Assembly: GCA_030625165.1 (NCBI GenBank)
Contig: DAOURL010000006.1
Span: 1-37,094 of the forward strand
DNA from: Methanosarcinales archaeon
GTDB taxonomy: Archaea; Halobacteriota; Methanosarcinia; Methanosarcinales; Methanogasteraceae
DNA length: 37,094 nucleotides
Direction of reading: 5' to 3'
In this document: positions 26,568-36,412 of the stretch, piece by piece
Position numbering within the stretch: position 1 is the first letter of the stretch
Layout of the letters: the number at the start of each line of letters is the position of its first letter
Notes under the pieces: generated by a model
Told to the model about the DNA's origin: nothing
Seen by the model: the letters and a program-made list of their open reading frames with translations, nothing else
The model's database searches: none
Program-made: the position numbers and the translations under genes

Positions 26568-28547
26568 CTACCCCCAATCGATCCCGAGTTTCTCCACCAC
26601 CTTCTCAGGAGTGGATTCATAAGCGTGGATGATCGTTGCTATCGCCTTAAAATCATTGATCTTGTTATCGATAAGGTATTCGAGAACCTTCTGCCGGCGT
26701 ACCAGTTCCGCTTTTAATTCATTAGCGGTCCAGCCCCGCCTCGCCTCTATGTCCTTGAGCGCCTTTGACTCGCCGACACGTTCGATCACGTCATTCATAG
26801 GATTCCACACAAAGATATCGTTCGTCCTGATGTTTTTCGTGACCGGATCGATGTCAGTAATCTCCACAATCTTTGTGGACCTGCGGGTACGCTGCCCTTT
26901 CACGTATATCTGCGCCTGGATGCTTATGATATCGAGAGCCTGGATCATCGTTCTCGGTACACTGATCGGAGGATTCTCGAGACGGTGTATCGCTGATGCA
27001 ACGGAATCGGCATGCATCGTCGAGAACGTTGTGTGCCCTGTACTCATCGCCTGGAACAGTGTGAGCGCCTCCTTGCCCCTGACCTCGCCGACCAGCAGAT
27101 ACTCAGGGCGCTGCCTGAGCGCGGCTTTGAGGAGGTCGTACATATCGATCGCACCGCGCTCATCGGCGGTGAACGCATCCCTCGTCACCCCCGGAATCCA
27201 GTTCGGATGCGGGAGCTGCAGTTCCCTTGTGTCCTCGAGCGTCACGATCTTTGCCCTCTCTGGCATAAAGAGCGATACTGCGTTGAGTGATGAAGTCTTC
27301 CCGGACGCTGTTCCGCCTGCAAAGATCAAACTCTTGTTGTTCTCGATGCATACCCAGAGATAAGCCATATTTTCGGATGAAAACGTCTTCCAGTTGATCA
27401 GATCGATTGGCGTTAATGGAACGTCCTTGAACTTCCGTATCGTAAACGTGCTGCCATGTGCGGTCACTGCCGTTCCAAGCGTCATCTGGATTCTTGAGCC
27501 GTCCGGCATCGCAGCATCGACCATCGGCTCTGCTATTGAGATGTGCTTGCCGCTGCGCTGCGCAAGTCTGATGATAAACGAATCCAGTTCCTCCTCTCCG
27601 AAGACGACTGACGTAGGGATATTCAAATATTTTTTATGATATAAATAAATTGGAAGATCAAATCCGTTGCATGATACATCCTCGATGGTGCTGTCATGCA
27701 TCAGCGCATCGAGTTTTCCGAACTTGATAAAATCTCTGACGGTATAATACAGTATCTTTTCAAGCGTCGGGACATCTACATCGATCGCATAGTCGCGCAC
27801 GATCGATCTAACATTTTTAACAAGAATCTCTTCCTTATCTTCCTCTCTTTTGATATCCTCTACCAAAAGCGCATCCCTGAGTCGGGATCGGATCTCTTCG
27901 AGGAAATCCCTCTCGAATCCGCCCAGATGCGGTTCAATCACCTGGTACCACAGGTTGTCCCGCTCATTATTGTGGAGGACCACAACAAACGCATAAGGCT
28001 CATTCACCCAGTATCTATCGATCTCGTCATATCCTTCCTTCCCATCAAATAAAACGAGAGGGCCATGTTTTTCCGGATCGTATGGCTCAAATCCCACTTC
28101 TTCCTTTTTGAAAAGATTCGTAAGCCTGTCCATGATCGACGGCTTCTCCTTTTCAGAGAGATCGTCCTGTTGTTCCTTGAGTCTCTCAATATCCTCCTCG
28201 AGATGATGGATCAGTTCCTCTTTAATGATCTCTTCGGCACCACTACCTTCATCTGGCTTTGTTTCACCGGGATCTGTGTCGGGCTTGGTTGGAATCTCGA
28301 GTTCCCCCGGCATCTCCAATATCTTTTCCGACCCCTCTGCTTCTGCCATTTCAGAGGGCTCACCCTGTTGTTCCCTGAGCCTCTCAGTATCCCCCGTGAG
28401 ATGATGGATCAGGTCATCTTTAATGACCTCTCCGGCATCAGTACCGTCATCCGACTTTGTTTCACCGGGATCTGTGTCGGGCTTGGTTGAAATCTCAGAT
28501 TCCCTAGCCATCTCCAATATCTTTTTCATCCCCTCTGCTTCTGCCAT
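26568..28547 (-). CDS. Type II/IV secretion system (archaellum/pilus-type) ATPase with duplicated N-terminus
   Basis: IFAGGTASGKTSSLNAV (Walker A), VTLEDTRELQLPHPNW, RPEYLLVGEVRGKEAL, MSTGHTTFSTMHADS. Confidence 0.93.
   Translation of the reverse strand: MAEAEGMKKILEMARESEISTKPDTDPGETKSDDGTDAGEVIKDDLIHHLTGDTERLREQQGEPSEMAEAEGSEKILEMPGELEIPTKPDTDPGETKPDEGSGAEEIIKEELIHHLEEDIERLKEQQDDLSEKEKPSIMDRLTNLFKKEEVGFEPYDPEKHGPLVLFDGKEGYDEIDRYWVNEPYAFVVVLHNNERDNLWYQVIEPHLGGFERDFLEEIRSRLRDALLVEDIKREEDKEEILVKNVRSIVRDYAIDVDVPTLEKILYYTVRDFIKFGKLDALMHDSTIEDVSCNGFDLPIYLYHKKYLNIPTSVVFGEEELDSFIIRLAQRSGKHISIAEPMVDAAMPDGSRIQMTLGTAVTAHGSTFTIRKFKDVPLTPIDLINWKTFSSENMAYLWVCIENNKSLIFAGGTASGKTSSLNAVSLFMPERAKIVTLEDTRELQLPHPNWIPGVTRDAFTADERGAIDMYDLLKAALRQRPEYLLVGEVRGKEALTLFQAMSTGHTTFSTMHADSVASAIHRLENPPISVPRTMIQALDIISIQAQIYVKGQRTRRSTKIVEITDIDPVTKNIRTNDIFVWNPMNDVIERVGESKALKDIEARRGWTANELKAELVRRQKVLEYLIDNKINDFKAIATIIHAYESTPEKVVEKLGIDWG
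28152..28547 (-). repeat. Tandem in-frame duplication, two 198-nt (66-aa) units
   Basis: MAEAEGMKKILEMARESEISTKPDTDPGETK... repeated as MAEAEGSEKILEMPGELEIPTKPDTDPGETK... Confidence 0.88.
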
Positions 28548-28675
28548 ACTTAACCGACCTCCATTTAACTATTGTGTCAAGCATTCTAATAAATCTTCGG
28601 TATCTACTTTTTCGGATGCTTCTATGCTTGAGCGGTACTAAGTAGATCCAAACAGATACATTACACCAAACTATA

Positions 28676-29017
28676 ATGACCCGAAAACACCGGAAGAGAT
28701 GGATCAAGAACATTGCCGGGCAGCAGATAAAGCGGCTCTTCGAACTCGCCGAATTGGTATCAGAAGCGCGCCCGCCCATGGCTGACCGTTACGTCCACAT
28801 AGCAAGACGGATCGGGATGCGGCATCGCGTACGCATCCCCGCGCACCTGAAGCGCAGGATGTGCAAACACTGCGGAAAGTATCTTGTTCCAGGCAGAACA
28901 TGCCGGGTGCGGCTGAACGGCACCTGCGTGGTCGTGACATGTCTTGCCTGCGGAAAACAGACCAGATATCCATATCACCATGACCGCAATCATACTCCCA
29001 ACAAAGAACGAGAGTGA
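28676..29017 (+). CDS. rnp4: Ribonuclease P protein component 4 (Rpp21/Rpr2)
   Basis: AGQQIKRLFELAE; YVHIARRIGMRHRVRIPAHLKRRMCKHCGKYLVPGRTCRVR...CLACG. Confidence 0.9.
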   Translation: MTRKHRKRWIKNIAGQQIKRLFELAELVSEARPPMADRYVHIARRIGMRHRVRIPAHLKRRMCKHCGKYLVPGRTCRVRLNGTCVVVTCLACGKQTRYPYHHDRNHTPNKERE

Positions 29018-29645
29018 ATCCATCAGGGGGACCATCGACCGCATACGAAGCGTCTGCTCTGACCGGATCGTGGTGGTCGATGGGCACTCTGCCGATGGAA
29101 CCGCCAAGATCGCAAGGCAGATGGGCGCCATAGTCATATCCGACAACGGGAAGGGGAAAGGGGATGCGCTTCGGGTTGCTTTTGAGTACGTGGACGATGA
29201 CGTCATCTTTGTGGATGTCGATGATACGTATCCGGTCGAGCGCATCCCTGAATTTATCGATGCGCTCAAAGATTACGATCTTGTGATCGGCGAGCGCACG
29301 GAATTTACCACAGGTTCGCTTCCGCTCCTGCTCAGGATCGGTGACTGGATGTCAAGGACCGCGTTTCTGGTGCTATATGGTGTGAGACTCGACAATCTCT
29401 CAGGATTCCGCGGCATTGCAAGGGATGCGATCTCGCAGATGAAACTTGAGTCTGATGGCTTCGGGATCGAGACCGAGATCACGGCAAAGTCTGTGCGGCT
29501 TGGTCTGCGGATTAGGAAGATCCCGATCGCATATTCGGTACGGGAAGGAAACTCGAAATTCAATCCGATCCGGGACGGGATTGCTGTGGTGTGCGCGATG
29601 GTGCGGTACCGGTTCTCACGGAATCTGTCGTGCCGTCAGGTTTAG
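28980..29645 (+). CDS. Family 2 glycosyltransferase (dolichol-phosphate mannosyltransferase-like)
   Basis: MTAIILPTKNESESIRGTIDRI...RIVVVDGHSADGTAKIAR...FVDVDDTYP. Confidence 0.88.
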   Translation: MTAIILPTKNESESIRGTIDRIRSVCSDRIVVVDGHSADGTAKIARQMGAIVISDNGKGKGDALRVAFEYVDDDVIFVDVDDTYPVERIPEFIDALKDYDLVIGERTEFTTGSLPLLLRIGDWMSRTAFLVLYGVRLDNLSGFRGIARDAISQMKLESDGFGIETEITAKSVRLGLRIRKIPIAYSVREGNSKFNPIRDGIAVVCAMVRYRFSRNLSCRQV

Positions 29646-29713
29646 GGAATCCCCAAAAATTAATATACCAATCATAGTTTATTTCAGTAGATAGTATATA
29701 AAAATCTGGTCAA

Positions 29714-29751
29714 AATCACGAATGGCACGAATAAACGAATATCGCGAATGT
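29714..29751. repeat. ATTCGTG-family repeat, partial copy
   Basis: AATCACGAATGGCACGAATAAACGAATATCGCGAATG. Confidence 0.75.
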
Positions 29752-29818
29752 TGAAACAGACCAAATTCCCGACAAACCCCCTGAACCAGAGCGGGGCGAG
29801 TTGGATAAAATGATCGCC

Positions 29819-30901
29819 TCACTTACGTAGCACCAGGATATACCGCGTCAAACTCCGGTGAACACGGTTTTTATAGAGTCCGGTCACGACAAAGCCGACC
29901 TCATCAGCCCACGGCAGTTCAAAGTCAGAGACCACCACTGCCCGCCCGCCCTTCTTCATTACGCGATATATCTCCAGAAGAGCATTCTTGTAGAGCGATT
30001 CGACGGATTCTGCCATGACAACGACAGATCGCCCATAAGGCGGGTCAGTGACCACTGCATCGATCGACCCATCCTTAAGCGGCAGATTGCAGGCATCCCC
30101 GGAAGCCAACCGGTATTCAAATCCGTGAGATCTGAGATTCGTGTCCGCTCCGCGCACCATCGATTCCTGCACATCGATCCCGAGCACCCGGGCGCGGATC
30201 ATGCCTGCTTCGAGCAGGATGCCGCCGGTTCCGCAGAACGGATCGAGGACAAGATCATCCGTGCGGATTTCGCAGAGATTTACGATTGCACGAGCTATAT
30301 CCGGAGAAATCGCTCCCGGATAAAAGAACGGCTTCTTATGTGGCTTTCGATCCCAAAACTTCCCCCGGTCTATCGATGCGAGGACTTCCCCGAAGACGCA
30401 TGAATCTTTTGTGACGATTGCACGGAACCTGTGATCCGGATTGGCTAAATCTACCTTTGCCCCAATATTTCTTTCAAAAATGACCTTGCCTATGAGCCGT
30501 TCCATGCGGGTGGACCGTATAAAGGAGCCTTTTATCTGCTTTACCCTGACGCTGAATGTTTCTCCTCTGGGTACGGTTATCTCTGCGGCTCGAACCGATT
30601 CAAGGATGCTTGACTCCAGCGGATCGGATTTCAGGATGACTGAGACGATATGATGCGTCATAGCAAGTCTCGTTGACAACATCTTTGATATCTCGCAGGG
30701 ATCGTTTCCAATATTTAAGAGCAGGCACTGTTCCCCGCTTTTCACGATGTCGTGCTCGATCTCGAGCGCACGCATACATGCGAGCACCTCACCTTCTGGC
30801 AGGGTCTCGTGCTCACCAGAGAGTTCGAACGCCAGTAACGCCTCTGGCGTCGACGCTTGCGTTAACCGCTTCGCATTCGGCGCTTGCGTCATCGTCTTCA
30901 T
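29819..30901 (-). CDS. trmG10: tRNA (guanine(10)-N2)-dimethyltransferase (THUMP/Trm11 family)
   Basis: VLDPFCGTGGILLEAGMI...VLGIDVQESMV; VVTDPPYGRS. Confidence 0.88.
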   Translation of the reverse strand: MKTMTQAPNAKRLTQASTPEALLAFELSGEHETLPEGEVLACMRALEIEHDIVKSGEQCLLLNIGNDPCEISKMLSTRLAMTHHIVSVILKSDPLESSILESVRAAEITVPRGETFSVRVKQIKGSFIRSTRMERLIGKVIFERNIGAKVDLANPDHRFRAIVTKDSCVFGEVLASIDRGKFWDRKPHKKPFFYPGAISPDIARAIVNLCEIRTDDLVLDPFCGTGGILLEAGMIRARVLGIDVQESMVRGADTNLRSHGFEYRLASGDACNLPLKDGSIDAVVTDPPYGRSVVVMAESVESLYKNALLEIYRVMKKGGRAVVVSDFELPWADEVGFVVTGLYKNRVHRSLTRYILVLRK

Positions 30902-30906
30902 GGCTT

Positions 30907-31680
30907 TCAGGTCTTGCCGCCTGCCCGCGGCGGAGCATGTCGCTTGTGCTCGCTTGTGCGGATCAGGTCGGTTATGTGAGAGACATCATCCTCTGGTACA
31001 CCGCGTGCCACGACCTCTTCCGCACTCAGGTTCTCATCAACAAGCATCCTTAAGATCCGGTCGATCTCCTGATACCGCATCCCGAGTTCCCCTTCATCGG
31101 TCTGCCCTGCCCAGAGTCTTGCAGACGGCGGTTTTTCGATGATCCGTTCCGGAACCCCGAGGTATCTGGCAAGTTCGAACACCTCGGTCTTGTATAGATC
31201 GCCGAGCGGCTCTATGTCCACGCCTGAATCGCCGTATTTCGTGGCGTATCCGAGAAGAAGCTCTGTCCGGTTTCCAGTTCCGATTACAAGCCGATTCAGG
31301 AGATTTGCATAATAATAGAGCACGCACATCCGGGTTCGTGCGATCAGGTTCCCGTTCGAAACGGCTGCACCCAGATCGTAGTCGGGAATAAAACCCGAAA
31401 ATGACTGCAAAACGCCGCTGATCTCGATCACCCTGTACTCGATCCCGAGCTGATCCGCAATATCGATGGCATCATCCCCATCTTGTTCTGGTGTGAGATT
31501 CCGCACAGGAAGCAGGATGCCGAGCACGTTCTCATGCCCGATCGCGCAAGCGGTTAGATATGCCGTAACCGTTGAATCGATGCCGCCGCTAAGCCCGATG
31601 ACTGCACCGCTTGCACCGGATTCTTTCAGCTGGACGCGGATGAATGAGGTGATTGCATTCTTGATGTGGTCTGGGTTCAT
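30907..31680 (-). CDS. nadE: NAD+ synthase (ammonia-dependent)
   Basis: VIGLSGGIDSTVTAYL; VIGTGNRTELLLGYATKYGDSGVDIEPLGDLYKT. Confidence 0.94.
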   Translation of the reverse strand: MNPDHIKNAITSFIRVQLKESGASGAVIGLSGGIDSTVTAYLTACAIGHENVLGILLPVRNLTPEQDGDDAIDIADQLGIEYRVIEISGVLQSFSGFIPDYDLGAAVSNGNLIARTRMCVLYYYANLLNRLVIGTGNRTELLLGYATKYGDSGVDIEPLGDLYKTEVFELARYLGVPERIIEKPPSARLWAGQTDEGELGMRYQEIDRILRMLVDENLSAEEVVARGVPEDDVSHITDLIRTSEHKRHAPPRAGGKT

Positions 31681-31823
31681 GAGTGTGTGGGGATGTGTGG
31701 ATTTGCGGTGCCATGAGGCTGGACTGAAGAAGGATCGACGGTCCGTCGCTCTTAAAGTTTTTTGGGGTGTCGGGGTGGCTTTTTAATTTCTTCTGGATGG
31801 ATATCGGGTTATGGCAAAGAAGA

Positions 31824-31918
31824 TTAACCACAGAGGACGCGGTCTGCGAAGCAGCGCCGAAGGCAGGACACAGAGGGTTGCTGTTTTCTTTACGTCCTCT
31901 GTGCTCTCTGTGGTTTTT
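31824..31918. repeat. CACAGAG-family imperfect inverted repeat
   Basis: TTAACCACAGAGGACGCGG ... GTCCTCTGTGCTCTCTGTGGTTTTT. Confidence 0.8.
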
Positions 31919-31969
31919 CCAAAACCTGATTTCAGAAGATAACAAAAAGTCTCTGTCAGGGGTGCCGCA

Positions 31970-32605
31970 TTATTGGACGTGTTCATAGATCTCGCCTGAG
32001 ATCTCTTTGATGCTGCCGCTCCCATCGATCGTCGTAAGTAGCCCCAGATTCTCATAATAATCGATAAGTGGCTGTGTCTCTCTTTTATACACCAGGAGGC
32101 GGTTCTGAACAGATTCCTCTGTATCGTCATCGCGCTGGTACAGTGCCCCGCCGCACAGGTCGCATACCCCTTTCGCCTGCGGCGGATTAAACGTCAACTG
32201 GTATGTAGCCCCGCATTCGCATACACGGCGCGCTGATAGGCGGGTGATCAACCGATCATCAGGCACATCGATGTTGATCACGAGATCGATCCGCAGGTCA
32301 AGTCCCGAAAGGATGCGGTTGAGCGCATCTGCCTGCGGGATCGTTCTCGGATAGCCATCGAGGATGCAGCCTGATGCGCAGTCTGGCTTTGCGAGCCGAT
32401 CCTCGATCATCGCGATCAGTATCGAGTCAGGGACGAGTTCGCCCCTGTTCATGTATTCAGAAGCACGGTCTCCGAGTTCTGTTTCTTTTGCTGCCCGCAG
32501 GATGTCGCCTGTGGAGATGTGCGGAACCCGGATCCGCTCGGCAAGCAACTTTGCCTGCGTGCCTTTTCCAGACCCGGGCGGTCCAAGGAGTATGATGTTT
32601 GTCAT
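31970..32605 (-). CDS. adk: Adenylate kinase, bacterial-type with Zn lid
   Basis: LLGPPGSGKGTQAKLLAERI; ILDGYPRTIPQADAL; lid CECGATYQLTFNPPQAKGVCDLCG. Confidence 0.93.
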   Translation of the reverse strand: MTNIILLGPPGSGKGTQAKLLAERIRVPHISTGDILRAAKETELGDRASEYMNRGELVPDSILIAMIEDRLAKPDCASGCILDGYPRTIPQADALNRILSGLDLRIDLVINIDVPDDRLITRLSARRVCECGATYQLTFNPPQAKGVCDLCGGALYQRDDDTEESVQNRLLVYKRETQPLIDYYENLGLLTTIDGSGSIKEISGEIYEHVQ

Positions 32606-34071
32606 GTGCCACCGAAGAACTGCCGCATCATCGGATGCATCTCCATCATCTGCTCGGATGCGAGATCCTCGTACAATCGGTAGACGATGCTCACTGCGAG
32701 CAGAAGTCCGGTACCGCCTGCGCCGCCAACCGTCCCCAGCATCGATGCTACGAGCGTGAGCGCGCCGATCAATGCTCCACCGATGATCGTTACCTTTGGC
32801 ACGTACCGTTCCATGACTCGCTCGATGCTCTGCGGACTTCGTCTGAACCCGGGAATCTGCATTCCGGACTGGAACACGTTCTGCGCCACGTTCTTTGCGC
32901 CCATGCCGGTAGTCTCGATCCAGAAGAGAGCAAAGATGATGCCGCCGACGATCAGCATCGTGGCATCACAGAATACATGGAGCCCGATCTGCCAGATTTC
33001 CGGCGACGCCGCTGCAAGAGCCGGTGATGAATAATTCGCCGCGACAAGCGATGGGATCCAGTCATGCGGGCTATTGATCGGTGCGAGATAGTACATGACC
33101 CCGCCAAGCGGTGTGGTTCCGCTGAATTCCCCGAGTATCGTGATCCCTTTATTGGATAGCATCATACCGATCATCTGGACGTTTGCCTGAAGCGCCCGCA
33201 CAAGGATCATCGGAAGCACGCTTGCATATATAAGTTTTATCGGAAATCTCCCTCTTGCACCACGAACCGCGCTATGCGCAAGCGGAATCTCTATCCTGGT
33301 ACTCTCCACAAATACGACGAAGAGGAAGATGACGATGGTTGTGACCAGCGCAAGGATTCCTGTGTCGATCAGGATACTGATAAGGTCTGTTGGCAGTCCG
33401 GTCTGCGCAAGATACACCCACCGCGGAAGCAGCCCGATCGGAACATTTCCGCCCGGTTCAGCTATCCAGCTGAACAGCCCTGTTATGATCTGCTGGGAGA
33501 CGCCGGCAACGATGAAGAGCCCCACACCTGACCCAATGCCCCACTTGGAGACGATCTCGTCCATAAACAGGATCAGGACGCCGCCGGCGCATATCTGGAT
33601 CAAGAGAAGGAGTACGATTGTAGACGGGTCAACGCCAAGTTCAGCCGCAACGATGGTCGATGGTTTGATGTACCCGCCAAGCACCTGCGGAAGTGCTGTG
33701 AATAGGATCATCGCGAAGACGAGCAGCTTCTGTGCGCCCTGGAATAACGACTGATCATGCGGATCAGACATGTCGAGATTTATGACCTTTGCACCAACAA
33801 GCAGTTGCAGGATGATCGAACCCGTGACGATCGGACCGATTCCGAGAAGCATCAGTGTTCCGCCCTGCCCTGCAAAGAACGCACGGTACATGTGGAACAT
33901 ATCGACCGATTCAGACGACATGCCAAAGAGCGGGACGTTCGAGAGCGCGAAATATAAGGCGAGAATGCCTGCAGTCCATGCAAGCTTCTTCTTGAGGTGC
34001 ACATGCCCCTCAGGGCTTGTGACTGCTGGCAATCTGGCAAGGATCGGTTCGAGAGCTCCTCTGAAACTCAT
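32602..34071 (-). CDS. secY: Preprotein translocase subunit SecY
   Basis: MSFRGALEPILARLPAV...; LLGIGPIVTGSIILQLLVGAK; GSGVGLFIVAGVSQQI; GFRRSPQSIERVMERYVPK. Confidence 0.95.
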   Translation of the reverse strand: MSFRGALEPILARLPAVTSPEGHVHLKKKLAWTAGILALYFALSNVPLFGMSSESVDMFHMYRAFFAGQGGTLMLLGIGPIVTGSIILQLLVGAKVINLDMSDPHDQSLFQGAQKLLVFAMILFTALPQVLGGYIKPSTIVAAELGVDPSTIVLLLLIQICAGGVLILFMDEIVSKWGIGSGVGLFIVAGVSQQIITGLFSWIAEPGGNVPIGLLPRWVYLAQTGLPTDLISILIDTGILALVTTIVIFLFVVFVESTRIEIPLAHSAVRGARGRFPIKLIYASVLPMILVRALQANVQMIGMMLSNKGITILGEFSGTTPLGGVMYYLAPINSPHDWIPSLVAANYSSPALAAASPEIWQIGLHVFCDATMLIVGGIIFALFWIETTGMGAKNVAQNVFQSGMQIPGFRRSPQSIERVMERYVPKVTIIGGALIGALTLVASMLGTVGGAGGTGLLLAVSIVYRLYEDLASEQMMEMHPMMRQFFGGT

Positions 34072-34093
34072 TGCAACACCACTAACCACTTAA

Positions 34094-34513
34094 TTAAATC
34101 TGAATCACTGTTCCGCCTGCGTTCTCGATCTTTGTGACCGCGTTTACCGAAAACGCTGGTGCGGATACTGCCAGTGCCCTGTTCACCCTGCCAGTGCCAA
34201 GAACCTTGTCGATACCGAGTATGTTAACATCGATATGCACCGCGCCGTCCTTCTCTTCGGCAAACCCTGCGCGCAGCAGTTCAGGCACTCTTGAATCGAG
34301 TTCGCACACGTTGATAGTGTTCGTGCTGACAATGATTTTTTGGGGGCGTGTGAACCCGTGCTTCCCATACACATATCCGCGCAGCAGTGCTCGCGTCGCA
34401 TGGTGTTTGCATGCACCACACTTACCGCGTCCGCCCCGGTTTCCTGCACCGCGCCGGTTCTTGTGAGTGCCTCCGCCACATGTGCGTGACCCTCGAAATT
34501 TTTTTGTATTCAT
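34094..34513 (-). CDS. rpl15: 50S ribosomal protein L15 (uL15)
   Basis: [35 protein letters not shown]; linked to secY. Confidence 0.94.
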   Translation of the reverse strand: MNTKKFRGSRTCGGGTHKNRRGAGNRGGRGKCGACKHHATRALLRGYVYGKHGFTRPQKIIVSTNTINVCELDSRVPELLRAGFAEEKDGAVHIDVNILGIDKVLGTGRVNRALAVSAPAFSVNAVTKIENAGGTVIQI

Positions 34514-34605
34514 CCTTGCTTAATCTCCGTGTTTATCAAATTGTGCGCAACGATAATAAATTTATGTAAATGTTGATTAAACCTGTTACTGAGATTCCGT
34601 ATCTA

Positions 34606-35196
34606 TCACTTCCCTACGGGAGTGCCGGTAATCTCTGTTTTCAGAATTTCAACCCTGCGCATCGGGTATATGGTTTTGATACTGCGGTAAACCTTTGCGG
34701 AAAGCTTTCCGTTCACGACCTCTTCGATTAACTTTTCGAAATCAAGTTTCCTTGCGCGATCGTAGATAAGTTCTTCTACACTCTTGCGTACCGCCTCGAT
34801 CTGGCTTGTTTTTGCACGGTGCGTCGTGAAACAGGTTGGTTTTATCCGCATCCGGTACCCATCCTTCGTATATACTTCCAGATTTGCATCGATGCGTGAC
34901 GTCTGGCGCTTGATCAACGATCCGATGTAATCGTTCGTCATCTGATGCCCGGTGAATGACGTGCCTGCCGTATCTCCACTCACCTCAGTGATCTTGAAGT
35001 GTAGTTTGGTGTTCTGTTTCGAGTAATCCTTGACCATATCGCCTACCGTGACACTGAACGTCCGTCCGATCAGTTTCTCTGGCGCATCTGCAAACGTCTC
35101 GCCTATGGCCGCCCTGCCAAAGATCTCAGGAGCTACGATCTGGTACCATTTCTTTGTCTTCCAGCGATCAGTCTTTCTTACCGTTTTTCTTGCCAA
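34606..35196 (-). CDS. rps3ae: 30S ribosomal protein S3Ae (eS1)
   Basis: KKWYQIVAPEIFGRAAIGETFADAPEKLIGRTF; GHQMTNDYIGSLIKRQTSRID. Confidence 0.94.
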   Translation of the reverse strand: MARKTVRKTDRWKTKKWYQIVAPEIFGRAAIGETFADAPEKLIGRTFSVTVGDMVKDYSKQNTKLHFKITEVSGDTAGTSFTGHQMTNDYIGSLIKRQTSRIDANLEVYTKDGYRMRIKPTCFTTHRAKTSQIEAVRKSVEELIYDRARKLDFEKLIEEVVNGKLSAKVYRSIKTIYPMRRVEILKTEITGTPVGK

Positions 35197-35273
35197 TGTT
35201 TTTCCTCCGGATGATGGTTATGTTGCTACTTTCGTGTTATAAAGATTATGTACTATGAGGCCAATCTGATCTT

Positions 35274-36197
35274 ATGCTGATGGAACTCCTGATTCTCATA
35301 TCATCCGCTGTTTTCCTGGCGTATTCGAGCGACTGGTTCACTGGCGGCGCATCAAAACTCGCAAAAGCGGTCGGGGTGTCAGAGTTCCTGATCGGGGTGA
35401 CCGTGTTGGCGATCGGAACCTCGCTTCCTGAGATCGTCGTGTCCGTGTACTCAGCATTCACAGGTAATCCCGAGCTTGCCGCCGGAAACGTAGTCGGAAG
35501 CAACATCACCAACGTCGCGCTGGTGCTTGGTGTGGCATGTATAGTCAGCCCCATCGTCATCGATCGCAGTATTTATCGTGATGTGAAGATCCATGTCCTG
35601 ATACTTGCAATGGTATCGTGCTACTTCTTATATGCCGGCAGGATTTCGTGGGTGGCGGGGCTGCTGCTTGTCATGGTGTACGGGTGGTATATCTGGGACG
35701 GATACACCAGACATCGGTCTACACACCCGGTTCCTGAGATTCGCGGTAACAGAAAGGATCTTATGCGGTCTCTCGGGCAGACCATTGCAGGGGGTCTTGG
35801 CGTGTTCGTGGCATGTAATTTCCTGGTGGACGCTGCCATCGGTATCGCATCAGAACTGGGAATCTCCACAACGGTCATCGGACTGACGCTGGTAGCACTC
35901 GGCACATCGCTTCCCGAACTTGCAGTATCGATCGCAGCCGCCCGGAAACGGTGGGGTATGATGGTCATTGGAAACGTTATCGGAAGCAACATCGCAAACA
36001 TCCTGCTTGCTCTTGGAATCAGCGCGGGATTCTGCACCATTCCACTGGCAGATGCAATCGTGGACAATGTCGTCCTGATGGTCTTCCTGGCGATGGCAAT
36101 GGTGATATTCGTGAGATATCGCGGGGTATTTGATAGGAGGGTCGGCACACTGTTTGTTATGGTCTACGTGGCATTCATTGCGATGATCTTTATGTAG
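35274..36197 (+). CDS. Sodium/calcium exchanger (CaCA family)
   Basis: Duplicated alpha repeats: VTVLAIGTSLPEIVVS...AAGNVVGSNITNVALVLG and LTLVALGTSLPELAVSIAA...VIGNVIGSNIANILLALG. Confidence 0.93.
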   Translation: MLMELLILISSAVFLAYSSDWFTGGASKLAKAVGVSEFLIGVTVLAIGTSLPEIVVSVYSAFTGNPELAAGNVVGSNITNVALVLGVACIVSPIVIDRSIYRDVKIHVLILAMVSCYFLYAGRISWVAGLLLVMVYGWYIWDGYTRHRSTHPVPEIRGNRKDLMRSLGQTIAGGLGVFVACNFLVDAAIGIASELGISTTVIGLTLVALGTSLPELAVSIAAARKRWGMMVIGNVIGSNIANILLALGISAGFCTIPLADAIVDNVVLMVFLAMAMVIFVRYRGVFDRRVGTLFVMVYVAFIAMIFM

Positions 36198-36412
36198 GTG
36201 GCGCTTCGCTTCGGAGCGGTTGGGGGATGTGGCTTATGTGGCTTACAACTGCCGATATGCCATAAAGGAAGAGAAGGTTTGCCATGGCTCTGTGGTGTTG
36301 CTGGAGATTCCACGAAGATACTCCAGGCGAATTGTGGGTGGTGCAGGTGTTTAGGTGCAAATCGGTTCGCAGTTATCAAAAAAGAGATTAGGGGTGGCGG
36401 CAATTACCTGAT

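Noticed and set aside
26629-27363. + strand 244-aa ORF
   Set aside because: Antisense to the secretion ATPase.
36198-36412. Intergenic region before the winged-helix gene as a coding or RNA gene
   Set aside because: No credible ORF on either strand and no recognised tRNA or riboswitch motif.
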